Below, in pieces: positions 9,189 to 16,057 of a stretch of 64,000 nucleotides of DNA. The position numbers and the translations under genes are program-made. The notes under the pieces were generated by a model. That model saw only the letters and a list, made by a program, of their open reading frames with translations, ran no database searches and was not told the origin of the DNA. Numbering within the stretch: position 1 is the first letter of the stretch; each line of letters opens with the position of its first letter. The stretch spans positions 4,774,001 to 4,838,000 of the forward strand of contig NZ_PHUE01000001.1 of the NCBI RefSeq assembly GCF_002813295.1, read 5' to 3'. The stretch comes from Flavobacterium sp. 5. Its GTDB lineage: Bacteria; Bacteroidota; Bacteroidia; Flavobacteriales; Flavobacteriaceae.

Positions 9189-9730
9189 CCAATTTCTCTT
9201 TTTATTTCTTCCAATGTTTTATTTGTAAAAATGAGCTCATCGATAATTTCTTTGCGTAACTCATCAATATCATTATAATCAAAATACTTAGCCCATGACG
9301 TAAGTTCAAATAAATTTCTAATTTGCTTAATTTTTTTTCCTGTCTCGAAACTTGTTCTAAGTATAGCTTTTCCATCATATACAGGGTTATTTCGGTGCTG
9401 ATAATTCACCTTTTTCTTTGTGAAATTAGCCTCCAAATAGTACAATTCTTCTTCTGCATTATCGGGATAAAACTCATTCCAAGAAGCAAAACCAATTTTA
9501 AACTTAGACTCTGTTTCGGGTTCCATAGGCTCTAAACGCCATTTACTATTAGCCAAACGTCCCCAATGATTTGAAAGACGATACATTCCATTTTTTGTAT
9601 AATAATATTTACTCCCCGACTGACTATCATATTGCACCTGCATTCCCGCTATCTTTTCAGGCAGCACTTCATGAAAAACACAAAACGTATTTTTAAAAGA
9701 TTTTGGACTCGGACGAAACAATTTTTTCAT
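9185..9730 (-). CDS. Conserved-looking protein of unknown function
   Basis: The 181-residue product starts at the ATG complementary to 9728-9730 (MKKLFRPSPKSFKN). An in-frame extension upstream to 9814 exists, but it would run through the promoter element at 9735-9742, so the shorter form is preferred. The protein is rich in aromatic residues (KYYYTKNGMYRLSNHWGRLANSKWRLEP, shown here only as the segment around residues 40-67) and ends in a charged helical region. It has no signal peptide or membrane segment. I do not recognise the family. It converges on the response regulator with overlapping stop codons. Confidence 0.7.
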   Translation of the reverse strand: MKKLFRPSPKSFKNTFCVFHEVLPEKIAGMQVQYDSQSGSKYYYTKNGMYRLSNHWGRLANSKWRLEPMEPETESKFKIGFASWNEFYPDNAEEELYYLEANFTKKKVNYQHRNNPVYDGKAILRTSFETGKKIKQIRNLFELTSWAKYFDYNDIDELRKEIIDELIFTNKTLEEIKREIG

Positions 9731-9734
9731 GTAA

Positions 9735-9762
9735 CAAAGGTAGTCACAAACTGTAATATCAA
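9735..9762 (-). promoter_or_regulatory. Promoter with -7 TACCTTTG
   Basis: On the minus strand, TACCTTTG (complement of 9735-9742) matches the Bacteroidetes -7 consensus TAnnTTTG. TTG (complement of 9760-9762) lies 17 bp upstream; 19 is usual. The element ends only four bases before the chosen ATG, so the transcript would have almost no leader. Confidence 0.55.
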
Positions 9763-9873
9763 GCAAATCATTTAAAAAACAACCAAAATTAATACCTATT
9801 AGGCATGTCACCATTTACCTTTTTCGAAAAAGTAATTACAACTTCTATTTAGCTATCTTCATCAATAATTGTG

Positions 9874-9881
9874 TAACTTTG
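9874..9881 (+). promoter_or_regulatory. -7 promoter element TAACTTTG
   Basis: TAACTTTG matches the Bacteroidetes -7 consensus and lies 30 bp before the ATG of the 80-residue gene at 9912. No clear TTG box is seen at the ideal distance. Confidence 0.5.
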
Positions 9882-9911
9882 TCACAGAAATTGAAATAAA
9901 ACATAAAGAAT

Positions 9912-10154
9912 ATGACCAAATCAGCAGAAGATAAAATGCCTCAAAAAGGTGTTTTTACAGGAATAATGGAGCAAGACGAAAACAAAAATTATTTTTGTGG
10001 AGAATATCTTTTAGACTTTAAAATGGCTCAAAGACACGAACTTGGAGATTGGATCACCATAAAAAGTATCATTGAAAACCCAAGTGACATTAGTTATAAT
10101 AGATACCCTAAGAAATCTAAAAACTTCGATAAAGCAAACAGGAAATCTGAATAA
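9912..10154 (+). CDS. Small hypothetical protein
   Basis: The 80-residue product (MTKSAEDKMPQKGVFTGIME...) is hydrophilic and has no signal peptide. A central stretch (YFCGEYLLDFKMAQRHELGDWITIKSI) looks like a small beta-barrel or SH3-like core, but I cannot name the family. A -7 promoter element lies 30 bp upstream and an A/T-rich terminator-like hairpin follows 26 bp after the stop, so it is probably a single-gene unit. Confidence 0.6.
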   Translation: MTKSAEDKMPQKGVFTGIMEQDENKNYFCGEYLLDFKMAQRHELGDWITIKSIIENPSDISYNRYPKKSKNFDKANRKSE

Positions 10155-10180
10155 CAGCTATTTATGGTTTTAAATTATTA

Positions 10181-10216
10181 AAAAAAATCAAAGACACTTT
10201 TTTTGATTTTTTTTTT
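10181..10216 (+). terminator. AT-only intrinsic terminator
   Basis: AAAAAAATCAAA (10181-10192) can pair with TTTGATTTTTTT (10202-10213), with the loop in between, and runs into a long T-tract. It follows the 80-residue gene. Confidence 0.6.
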
Positions 10217-10245
10217 GCACTAAACTAAAAAGTTAAAAAAAAGTG

Positions 10246-10253
10246 TACCTTTG
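10246..10253 (+). promoter_or_regulatory. -7 promoter element TACCTTTG
   Basis: TACCTTTG matches the TAnnTTTG consensus. It lies 68 bp before the ATG at 10322 and implies a leader of about 60 nt. Confidence 0.55.
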
Positions 10254-10321
10254 CAAAAAATTGTCGATTTTTAACCAGTTTAGTTTGGTTGAATAGTAAA
10301 AGACAAGTAGTTACCTTATTT

Positions 10322-10762
10322 ATGAAAAAAATAGTTGAATACCGCAAACTACTTAATGTAGAAAAAACAGTAGAGCTTAAAGAATTGAAAACCATCTATC
10401 GTAATGCGATGAAAGATGCACATCCTGATAAATTTCAAGGTGATGAAGCTGGTTTAAAAGAAGCTGAAGAAAACAGTAAAAGAATAATTGAAGCTTACCA
10501 TTTCTTAGTAAGTATCAACGCAGAGACAATCAAACAACTTTTACCTGAATATACTGAAACAACGACTACAGCAACTATAACAGACTACAAGTTTGTTGAA
10601 GGTAGATTGATCGTTAATTTCTCAAACGGTAGTGTTTATGAATACATTAGTGTACCTAAAGCTACTTATGTAAAAATGGTTAACGCAGATTCTCCTGGAA
10701 GATTTGCAAAAAGACATATATTTAATGCTTTTCCTTGGAGAAAAACGATCAACCAAGAATAG
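10322..10762 (+). CDS. J-domain protein with C-terminal KTSC domain
   Basis: The start is placed at the ATG at 10322, giving 146 residues; an upstream TTG in frame at 10289 is less likely. Residues about 5-65 resemble a DnaJ J-domain, with HPD at 34-36 preceded by LKTIYRNAMKDA and followed by helix III/IV-like sequence (SKRIIEAYHFL). Residues about 88-141 are a KTSC domain (VEGRLIVNFSNGSVYEY, FAKRHIFNAFPW), a small domain seen at the C-terminus of some lysyl-tRNA synthetases and in stand-alone proteins. J-domains stimulate DnaK; what KTSC binds is not known. The gene's terminator has been split by an insertion sequence just after the stop codon. Confidence 0.8.
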   Translation: MKKIVEYRKLLNVEKTVELKELKTIYRNAMKDAHPDKFQGDEAGLKEAEENSKRIIEAYHFLVSINAETIKQLLPEYTETTTTATITDYKFVEGRLIVNFSNGSVYEYISVPKATYVKMVNADSPGRFAKRHIFNAFPWRKTINQE

Positions 10763-10786
10763 TTTTAAATTTAAAATAAAAAAAGC

Positions 10787-10800
10787 ACTCTTAATAGGGT
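10787..10800. repeat. Target-site duplication, left copy
   Basis: ACTCTTAATAGGGT directly abuts the left end of the insertion sequence and is repeated exactly at 12168-12181. Bases outside the 14 bp differ between the two copies. Confidence 0.88.
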
Positions 10801-10807
10801 AGTCATG

Positions 10808-10836
10808 GTCGGAAGAAAATCTTCCGACTTTTTTTT
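10808..10836 (+). terminator. Terminator-like hairpin at the left end of the IS
   Basis: A 9-bp stem, GTCGGAAGA (10808-10816) and TCTTCCGAC (10820-10828), with an AAA loop is followed by eight T. It lies between the IS end and the transposase start. It could stop read-through from outside and would also replace the terminator the IS has broken. Confidence 0.75.
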
Positions 10837-10919
10837 GTTTTTAATTATTTATTTAACGAGATTTTTCTTGTTTATAGTATTAATTTTACGTATATTTATT
10901 ACTGGTAAATCAGTAATCT

Positions 10920-12139
10920 ATGGCAAATTTTAAAGACCACAAAGTATCCGTTAAAGAATTATTAGGCTTCATTCCAGAGGCTCTCTTATCCCATCTTTCC
11001 ACCAGTACTAAAGTAGATCATTATTCAAAAGTTCTTCATGGCAAAAAAGTATTTTATCTGCTTTTATATTCTATAATGGATAACGAAAAGCTCAGCCAAC
11101 GAACATTGGAAGACACCTTTAACTATTCAGGTTTTAAATCTATATTTAACTTGGATGAATCAGAAACTATCCGAAGAAGTTCAATTTCAGAGAGACTCTC
11201 GAAGATTGATGCGAGTTATTTCAAAGAAATTTTTGAATGTATGTATGATCGTTTTTCTGAGAGTTACAATCAGTTAGAAAGAGGCAAGTATAATTTAATT
11301 CGGGTAGATAGTACCATTGTTGCAGAAGCTGCTGGAAAACTCAAAGAAGGTATTGATCAAAAAAGCGGTAAAAAACTTATAAAATATAGTGTTTCCTTTG
11401 ACGGAATTCTTCCTTCTGGTGTTGAGATATTTAATGCTCAAAGATATTCAGCAGAAGATAATGCTCTTCCCGAAGCTATTTTAAATCAAGTAAAAAAAGA
11501 TACTGAACATAGCAATATTTACATTATCGACAGAGGTATTCAATCCATCCGAACTATGAAAGACTTTGATAAAAAGAATATCAAATTTGTTATCAGGTCT
11601 AAGGAAAACCGAAAACATCAAGAAATACGGTCTTTGATTCAGGAAAATCAGGATTTAGATATTGGAGAAAATATCTTAATTCAAGACAGTATTGTCAACC
11701 TTTACACAGGTGTTCCAATAAAAAACAAGCGAGGGAACACACATCATCGCCAAGAAAAAGTCGATAATCAATTCAGGCTAGTGGTTGTGAAAAACAAACA
11801 AAATCCCGAAAAAGCTTTTTGGTTTATTACTAATGATTTTCAACTTACTGCTAAAGAAGTTGCTGATTATTACAGGAAAAGATGGGATATTGAAGTTTTT
11901 TTAGATTTATCAAACAAGAACTCAATTTTAGTCATCTTGTTTCACTCAGCAAAAATGGAATAGAAGTAATGGTTTATATGACTTTAATTGTAGCAATGCT
12001 TATCCTTATATATAAAAAAGCAAATAATATTGGTTATAAAACCGCTAAAAGAAGATTTGTTTTGGAACTTAGAGAACTTATTACTGCAATAATGATAACG
12101 TTGGCAGGTGGAGATCCTTCAAAAGTCTTTAAAACATAA
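10920..12139 (+). CDS. IS4-family DDE transposase; full length needs a -1 frameshift
   Basis: The zero frame from ATG 10920 gives 347 residues, stopping at 11963. DDE residues are visible: Asp130 (IRVDSTIV), Asp204 (YIIDRGI) and Glu325. The YREK box begins Y318-x2-R321-x3-E325, but its Lys lies in the -1 frame. At 11897-11903 the message reads T TTT TTA in the zero-frame phasing, a canonical -1 slippery heptamer. A shift there continues RFIKQELNFSHLV and restores the box, and the frame ends at TAA 12137-12139 for about 406 residues, the normal size for the family. Either programmed frameshifting makes the active enzyme, or one T has been lost from a run of eight and the gene is a pseudogene. 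The sequence alone does not decide. Confidence 0.8.
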
Positions 12140-12167
12140 GTGGCCGGAATTTCTTCCGACCACTACT

Positions 12168-12181
12168 ACTCTTAATAGGGT
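12168..12181. repeat. Target-site duplication, right copy
   Basis: ACTCTTAATAGGGT, identical to 10787-10800, follows the right end of the IS and continues into the right arm of the split terminator. Confidence 0.88.
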
Positions 12182-12313
12182 GCTTTTTTTATTTTAAAAT
12201 GTAAATATTTGATAGCAAATAGATAAAACTTAAATTAGATTTTACTTAACATTTTTTTAACAAGTTTTTTAATAAATTAGCAAACCCAATAGACATTAAC
12301 TTAACCGAAAAAA

Positions 12314-12532
12314 ATGGATGCTAAAATTAACAACTATCAAAAACAGTACAAAAATGCTTTAAAAACAATTGAAAAGCTGCAAGAGGTCAAAGCTGATATT
12401 GATTTAAAATTAAAAGATAATCCTGTTTGTTCTTATTTACACAAAGACTTAAGGGGTGTAAATTTAGATATTACAATTACTCAAAATGAAATTGAACATA
12501 TTGAGTCTTATTTACATGAATATAACAACTAA
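12314..12532 (+). CDS. Small helical protein of unknown function
   Basis: The 72-residue product is almost entirely alpha-helical and charged (MDAKINNYQKQYKNALKTIEKLQEVKADIDLKL, given as residues 1-33), with two more amphipathic segments around LHKDLRGVNLDITITQ and a single Cys. No membrane segment or signal peptide is seen. A purine-rich stretch (CCGAAAAAA) precedes the ATG. I do not recognise the family. It stands alone between the IS and the thioredoxin lipoprotein; the 259 bp that follow are AT-rich and hold no feature I can support. Confidence 0.6.
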   Translation: MDAKINNYQKQYKNALKTIEKLQEVKADIDLKLKDNPVCSYLHKDLRGVNLDITITQNEIEHIESYLHEYNN

Positions 12533-12791
12533 ATTGTTTATTAATCATTAAAAATCAAAAACTGCCTATTAAACAAAAATACTTTTATCTTCAAAAAAGA
12601 TTAAGAATGCTCACTTCTTAAACGAGAAATTCTTATCATTTATTAATAAAATAAAATTATAAACACTGTATTTTCTTATTTTTAACAACTTGAAATACTA
12701 GAAAATTATAACATAAATTTAGGGACTAAAGTTATTGTTAATTTATAATTTTAAATACTTTTGTAATCTTAAAAACAATTAACTAATAAAA

Positions 12792-13952
12792 ATGAAAAAA
12801 ATTATTTTATTTCTTACCGCTACAGCTTTACTTACTTCTTGTAGCAAAGACAAATACACTATCTCAGGAACTGCTACTGGATTTGAAAATGGAAAAACTG
12901 TTATCCTAGAGACTCAAGACGAGAAAGGAATGGGATTGATTGCTGTTGATACAGTAAAAATTGAAAACGGAAAATTTGAAATCAAAGGAAAAGTAACTGA
13001 ACCATCTTTCCATACTTTACAAATCGAAGGAGCACAAGGTAAAATTCCATTTATCTTAGAAAATGGAGATATTACAGTTCTTGTAAATAAAGATACTATT
13101 CAAAAATCTAAAATTTCTGGTACTTATAATAATGATGAGTATGTGAAATTTAATGAAGAAATAACTAAAATACAAAAACCTTTAATGGCTTTTCAAACAG
13201 CTAATATGCAAAAAATGCAAATGGCTCAACAAGCTAAGGATACAGCAACTATTAATGGTTTGATGAAAGAATATACTAAAATTCAAACTGAAATTGGTGC
13301 AACTTCAAAAGCTAAATATGTTGATTATGCAAATACACATCCTAAAGCTTTTATTAGTGTACTAATTATTGAAGGAATGAGTAATGACCCTGCTGTAGAT
13401 TCTAAAAAAATTGAAACTATGTACAATAGCTTAGATGAGTCATTGAAAAACTCTAAACACGGTAAAGCTGTAAAAACAAAAATTGCTTCATTAAAAACGC
13501 CTTCAGTTGGTGCTACAGCAGCTCCAGTTGCTCCAGCAGCTAAATGAAGAACAGATTTTTCTGCTCCTAATCCAGAAGGCAAGACAATTAGCCTTAAAGA
13601 AAGTTTAGGAAAAGTTACGATCGTTGATTTTTGGGCCTCTTGGTGTGGTCCATGCCGAAAAGAAAATCCAAATGTAGTTGCTATTTATAATGAATTACAT
13701 TCAAAAGGTCTTAATATAATTGGTGTTTCTTTAGATGAAGATCCAGTAAAATGGAAAGATGCTATCGCAAAAGACAAATTAATTTGGACACAGGTTTCAA
13801 ATCTTAAAGGTTGGGAAGAACCAATTGCCAAGCAATACAAAGTAGAATCTATTCCAGCAACTTTTATTCTTGATCAATCAGGAAATGTAGTTGCACAAGA
13901 TTTAAGAGGCGATGAACTTAAAACAAAAATCATAGAATTATTAGGTAAATAA
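12792..13952 (+). pseudogene. DUF4369-thioredoxin lipoprotein interrupted by an in-frame TGA
   Basis: The frame begins with a lipoprotein signal peptide (LLTSCSK, lipid Cys17). It continues as a DUF4369 beta-domain (ISGTATGFENGKTVILET), a helical region and an Ala/Pro-rich linker, and meets TGA at 13545-13547. The same frame then reads on without another stop to TAA at 13950-13952. That second part encodes a complete TlpA/ResA-type thioredoxin domain: DFSAPNPEGK, WASWCGPCRKE with the CGPC site at 13644-13655, and the cis-Pro segment VESIPATF. Intact relatives carry both domains in one periplasmic, membrane-anchored thiol-disulfide protein. The second part has no start codon of its own before the active site; the ATG overlapping the TGA is out of frame and stops after eight codons. 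A one-base change (for example GGA to TGA) is the simplest origin. The N-terminal 251 residues may still be made. Confidence 0.8.
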
Positions 13953-13973
13953 ACCAATTTAGTAGTTCAAAAT

Positions 13974-14000
13974 AAAAAATCTCCCTCGTGGAGATTTTTT
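13974..14000 (+). terminator. Intrinsic terminator
   Basis: AAAAAATCTCC (13974-13984) pairs perfectly with GGAGATTTTTT (13990-14000) around a 5-nt loop and ends in a T-run. It follows the thioredoxin frame by 21 bp. Confidence 0.85.
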
Positions 14001-14056
14001 ATTTTATTCAATACCAATACATTAAAAATAATACTAAAATAAAGTGCTAAAAAAGT

Positions 14057-14086
14057 TTGTAGAACTAAAAAGTGTGTCTATATTTG
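14057..14086 (+). promoter_or_regulatory. Bacteroidetes sigma promoter of tRNA-Tyr
   Basis: TTG (14057-14059) and TATATTTG (14079-14086) are separated by exactly 19 bp, the ideal spacing for the Bacteroidetes housekeeping sigma factor. The tRNA begins 38 bp after the -7 element. Confidence 0.85.
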
Positions 14087-14124
14087 CACCCGGATAACGA
14101 AATAAACGTTACCAAATAAGGTCT

Positions 14125-14205
14125 GGGGAGATACTCAAGCGGCCAACGAGGGCAGACTGTAAATCTGCTGTGTGAACTTCGCAGGTTCGAATCCTGCTCT
14201 CCCCA
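14125..14205 (+). tRNA. tRNA-Tyr (GTA)
   Basis: The acceptor stem GGGGAGA (14125-14131) pairs with TCTCCCC (14198-14204), with discriminator A at 14205. The anticodon stem CAGA/TCTG encloses CT-GTA-AA, with anticodon GTA at 14159-14161. The T-arm GCAGG-TTCGAAT-CCTGC is complete. The long variable arm is as expected for a class II tyrosine tRNA. The CCA end is not encoded. Confidence 0.97.
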
Positions 14206-14206
14206 C

Positions 14207-14240
14207 AAAAACGTTTCAAGCAATTGAAACGTTTTTTTTT
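14207..14240 (+). terminator. Intrinsic terminator of tRNA-Tyr
   Basis: AACGTTTCAA and TTGAAACGTT form a 10-bp stem with a GCAA loop, followed by a run of T. It starts directly after the tRNA. Confidence 0.88.
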
Positions 14241-14271
14241 GCTTTAAATTCAAAAAAAAAAAAAAAAAAAA

Positions 14272-14436
14272 ATCATCTCTTTTGGATCAAATTTAAAAGT
14301 TACAGACTATGTAAATAATTTGATTAACCTAAAGAGGACTTGGTTACGACTTTTTATGTGGTTGGCAATTGGCTTTATAATCTATTTCATTTATGGTAAA
14401 AAAAGAAGCAAACTTAGAAATGAAATTAAATCATAA
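14272..14436 (+). pseudogene. C-terminal remnant of an APC-family amino-acid permease
   Basis: One frame ending in TAA at 14434-14436 reads VTDYVNNLINLKRTWLRLFM (from 14299) followed by WLAIGFIIYFIYGKKRSKL and a basic tail. This is the usual end of an amino-acid/polyamine/organocation permease: the last membrane helix, then YGKKxSKL. There is no start, and the rest of the gene (about 400 residues) is missing. Upstream the frame runs into a pure A-tract of about 20 bases (near 14252-14272) right after the tRNA terminator. The fragment looks like the leftover of a deletion whose endpoint lies beside the tRNA gene. Confidence 0.65.
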
Positions 14437-14467
14437 AAAAAAGCGCTTGAAATTCAAGCACTTTTTT
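14436..14467. terminator. Intrinsic terminator with one mismatch
   Basis: AAAAAAGCGCTTG and CAAGCACTTTTTT pair around a short loop, with one C-A mismatch. It follows the permease remnant and faces the SIMPL gene on the other strand, so it can serve both. Confidence 0.7.
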
Positions 14468-14515
14468 GTAAAATTGGATTATTTCAATTTTTGATTGATT
14501 CAAAAATACTAAACT

Positions 14516-15208
14516 CTACTCTAGTTTAAAACTAACACTTACATTAGCTACTATCTCAATCTCTCCCACAGCCATTGTTTCTCTTGGCGCAGCACTATCA
14601 GATTTCATTGCCATAGTTCTCATTTCGCCATACACAGGTTGTGGATAATAGTTTTGTGAGTTATCTGTAACAACAGTTGCTAAGCCAACTTTTTGCCCTA
14701 AAACAGACACATAGTCTTCAGCTTTCATTTTTGCGTCCTTCATAGCTTGTTTTCGTGCTTCAGATTGGTATTGGGCTAATTTTGAAGATTGAAAAGTAAC
14801 ATTATCAATTCTATTGATTCCTTGATCTACTAATCCTTCCATTAATTCATCATACTTTGACAAATCTTTCAATAGAATTTCGATAGTTTGTGTTGCATTA
14901 TAAGTATGCTTCTTTTTCTCAGGATCATACTGCGGATTCAAAGAGACTCTTTTTGTTTTGTAATCAGCAGGAGCTAAATTCATAGTTTTAATCAATTTTA
15001 TAACAGCTTCCATTTGCTGGTCATTTTGTTTTTTTACATCTTTAGCATTTGTTCCTTTAGTTTCTACTGTAGCTAATATCATAACTTGATCGGGAACTAC
15101 TTTAATCTTTCCCTCTCCAGAAACATTTATTTGAGGAACCAGTTTTACTTCTTGACTATAAGCAAGCACAGTAAATAAACAAACTAAGAATACAATTGAT
15201 TTTTTCAT
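14516..15208 (-). CDS. Secreted SIMPL-domain (DUF541) protein
   Basis: The 230-residue protein has a signal peptide (residues 1-18, cleavage after LAYS or YSQ). The mature part is a SIMPL/DUF541 domain: INVSGEGKIKVVPDQVMILATVETKG near the N-terminus (residues 27-52), a central helical part (SEARKQAMKDAKMKAEDY) and a final strand GEIEIVANVSVSFKLE. Family members such as E. coli YggE are periplasmic and tied to oxidative stress, but no enzyme activity is known. It lies 24 bp downstream of the rhomboid gene on the same strand, so the two may be co-transcribed. Confidence 0.88.
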   Translation of the reverse strand: MKKSIVFLVCLFTVLAYSQEVKLVPQINVSGEGKIKVVPDQVMILATVETKGTNAKDVKKQNDQQMEAVIKLIKTMNLAPADYKTKRVSLNPQYDPEKKKHTYNATQTIEILLKDLSKYDELMEGLVDQGINRIDNVTFQSSKLAQYQSEARKQAMKDAKMKAEDYVSVLGQKVGLATVVTDNSQNYYPQPVYGEMRTMAMKSDSAAPRETMAVGEIEIVANVSVSFKLE

Positions 15209-15232
15209 ACTTTTTAAAATTTAAATTATTAT

Positions 15233-15871
15233 TTATAGTTTACCCATCTTTGCCATTCCAAAGAGAATAACAATAGGGATTGCTAACAAAACGGTCATTA
15301 AGGTGTGTTCTTGTATTAATTCAGGATTTCTTAATAGCGTAATCATATATCCGCCTATCGCTCCTCCAAAATGAGCTGTATGCCCAATATTATCATTTTT
15401 TGCTCTCATACCATAAATTGAATATAATAAATACAAAATACCAAATAAATAGGCAGGAATTGGAATTACAAAATACAATCCCAACATCATATCTGGATTC
15501 AATAAAATTGCAGAATATAATACTCCAGTTACTGCACCCGAAGCTCCAACTGCCCTATAGCCATAATCATCCTTATGAAAAGACATAGTCAATAAACTTC
15601 CAAAGATTAGGCTTCCAAAATAAACGAGAACGAATGAAAAGCTTCCCAAAAAACTAAATACGACTGGTGCAAAAAAATAAAGTGTTAACATATTAAAAAA
15701 TAAATGCCCTATATCTGCATGTAGAAATCCAGACGATAGCATTCGAATTTGCTCTCCGGCACGAATACTTCCAACATGAAATTCATATTTTCTAAAAAAA
15801 TAAAGATCATTAAAGCCTTTATAACTAATTAATACATTGGCCACAATAATTACAATCAAAATGATATTCAT
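15233..15871 (-). CDS. Rhomboid-family intramembrane serine protease
   Basis: The 212-residue membrane protein has about six transmembrane segments. The catalytic dyad is visible: Ser111 in VGASGAVTG and His167 in HTAHFGGAIGG. Loop/helix residues HADIGHLFFN (51-60), with His56 and Asn60, match the oxyanion region of bacterial rhomboids. It is slightly shorter than E. coli GlpG because it lacks an N-terminal cytosolic domain. Its substrate is unknown. The start is the ATG that opens directly into the first membrane helix. It is divergent from the acyltransferase cluster and followed by the SIMPL gene. Confidence 0.92.
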   Translation of the reverse strand: MNIILIVIIVANVLISYKGFNDLYFFRKYEFHVGSIRAGEQIRMLSSGFLHADIGHLFFNMLTLYFFAPVVFSFLGSFSFVLVYFGSLIFGSLLTMSFHKDDYGYRAVGASGAVTGVLYSAILLNPDMMLGLYFVIPIPAYLFGILYLLYSIYGMRAKNDNIGHTAHFGGAIGGYMITLLRNPELIQEHTLMTVLLAIPIVILFGMAKMGKL

Positions 15872-16034
15872 AAATAAGCAGGTTTTTAAAAATTTACTGT
15901 AAAGCTAACTAATATTTAATTTACAAATAGTACTACTACGACTGAATTCAAAGTAATTCTTTTTTTTCAAAAGTATTTAAAATTGATTATAATTAAATAA
16001 ATCTTAAAGCACATTCAAAAACAGATTAATATCC

Positions 16035-16042
16035 TATATTTG
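16035..16042 (+). promoter_or_regulatory. -7 promoter element TATATTTG
   Basis: TATATTTG lies 15 bp before the ATG of the first acyltransferase. It overlaps an upstream in-frame TTG codon, which argues against that TTG as the start. Confidence 0.6.
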
Positions 16043-16057
16043 GCGAAAAACAAAAAA

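Larger units (their letters stand above)
10801..12167 (+). mobile_element. IS4-family insertion sequence, 1367 bp
   Basis: The element is bounded by terminal inverted repeats beginning AGTCATGGTCGGAAGAAA (left) and AGTAGTGGTCGGAAGAAA (right, complement), which match at 16 of 18 positions. It is flanked by a 14-bp direct repeat and carries one DDE transposase gene in two frames. The YREK pattern Y-x2-R-x3-E-x6-K places it in the IS4 group. The ends also fold: the left end forms a GTCGGAAGA/TCTTCCGAC hairpin with a T8 tail, and the right end can form a weaker hairpin. Both direct repeats are intact, so the insertion looks recent. Confidence 0.88.
10770..12198 (+). terminator. Terminator of the J/KTSC gene, split by the insertion sequence
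   Basis: The left arm TTTAAAATAAAAAAAGCAC (10770-10788) and right arm GTGCTTTTTTTATTTTAAA (12180-12198) are perfect 19-nt complements. Without the IS and one copy of the duplicated target they would be separated by a 10-nt loop (TCTTAATAGG), forming a standard intrinsic terminator. The arms are now about 1.4 kb apart. Confidence 0.8.

Noticed and set aside
9731..9814. Longer N-terminus for the unknown protein ending at 9185
   Set aside because: The extension is Cys- and hydrophobic-rich and runs through the promoter element at 9735-9742.
10289..10321. TTG start for the J/KTSC protein
   Set aside because: The ATG at 10322 directly precedes the conserved J-domain; the extra 11 residues look like translated leader.
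13545..13547. TGA as a selenocysteine codon
   Set aside because: It falls in an Ala/Pro-rich linker and not at the thioredoxin active site, which has normal cysteines. No SECIS-like hairpin was recognised and no selenium genes are in the window.
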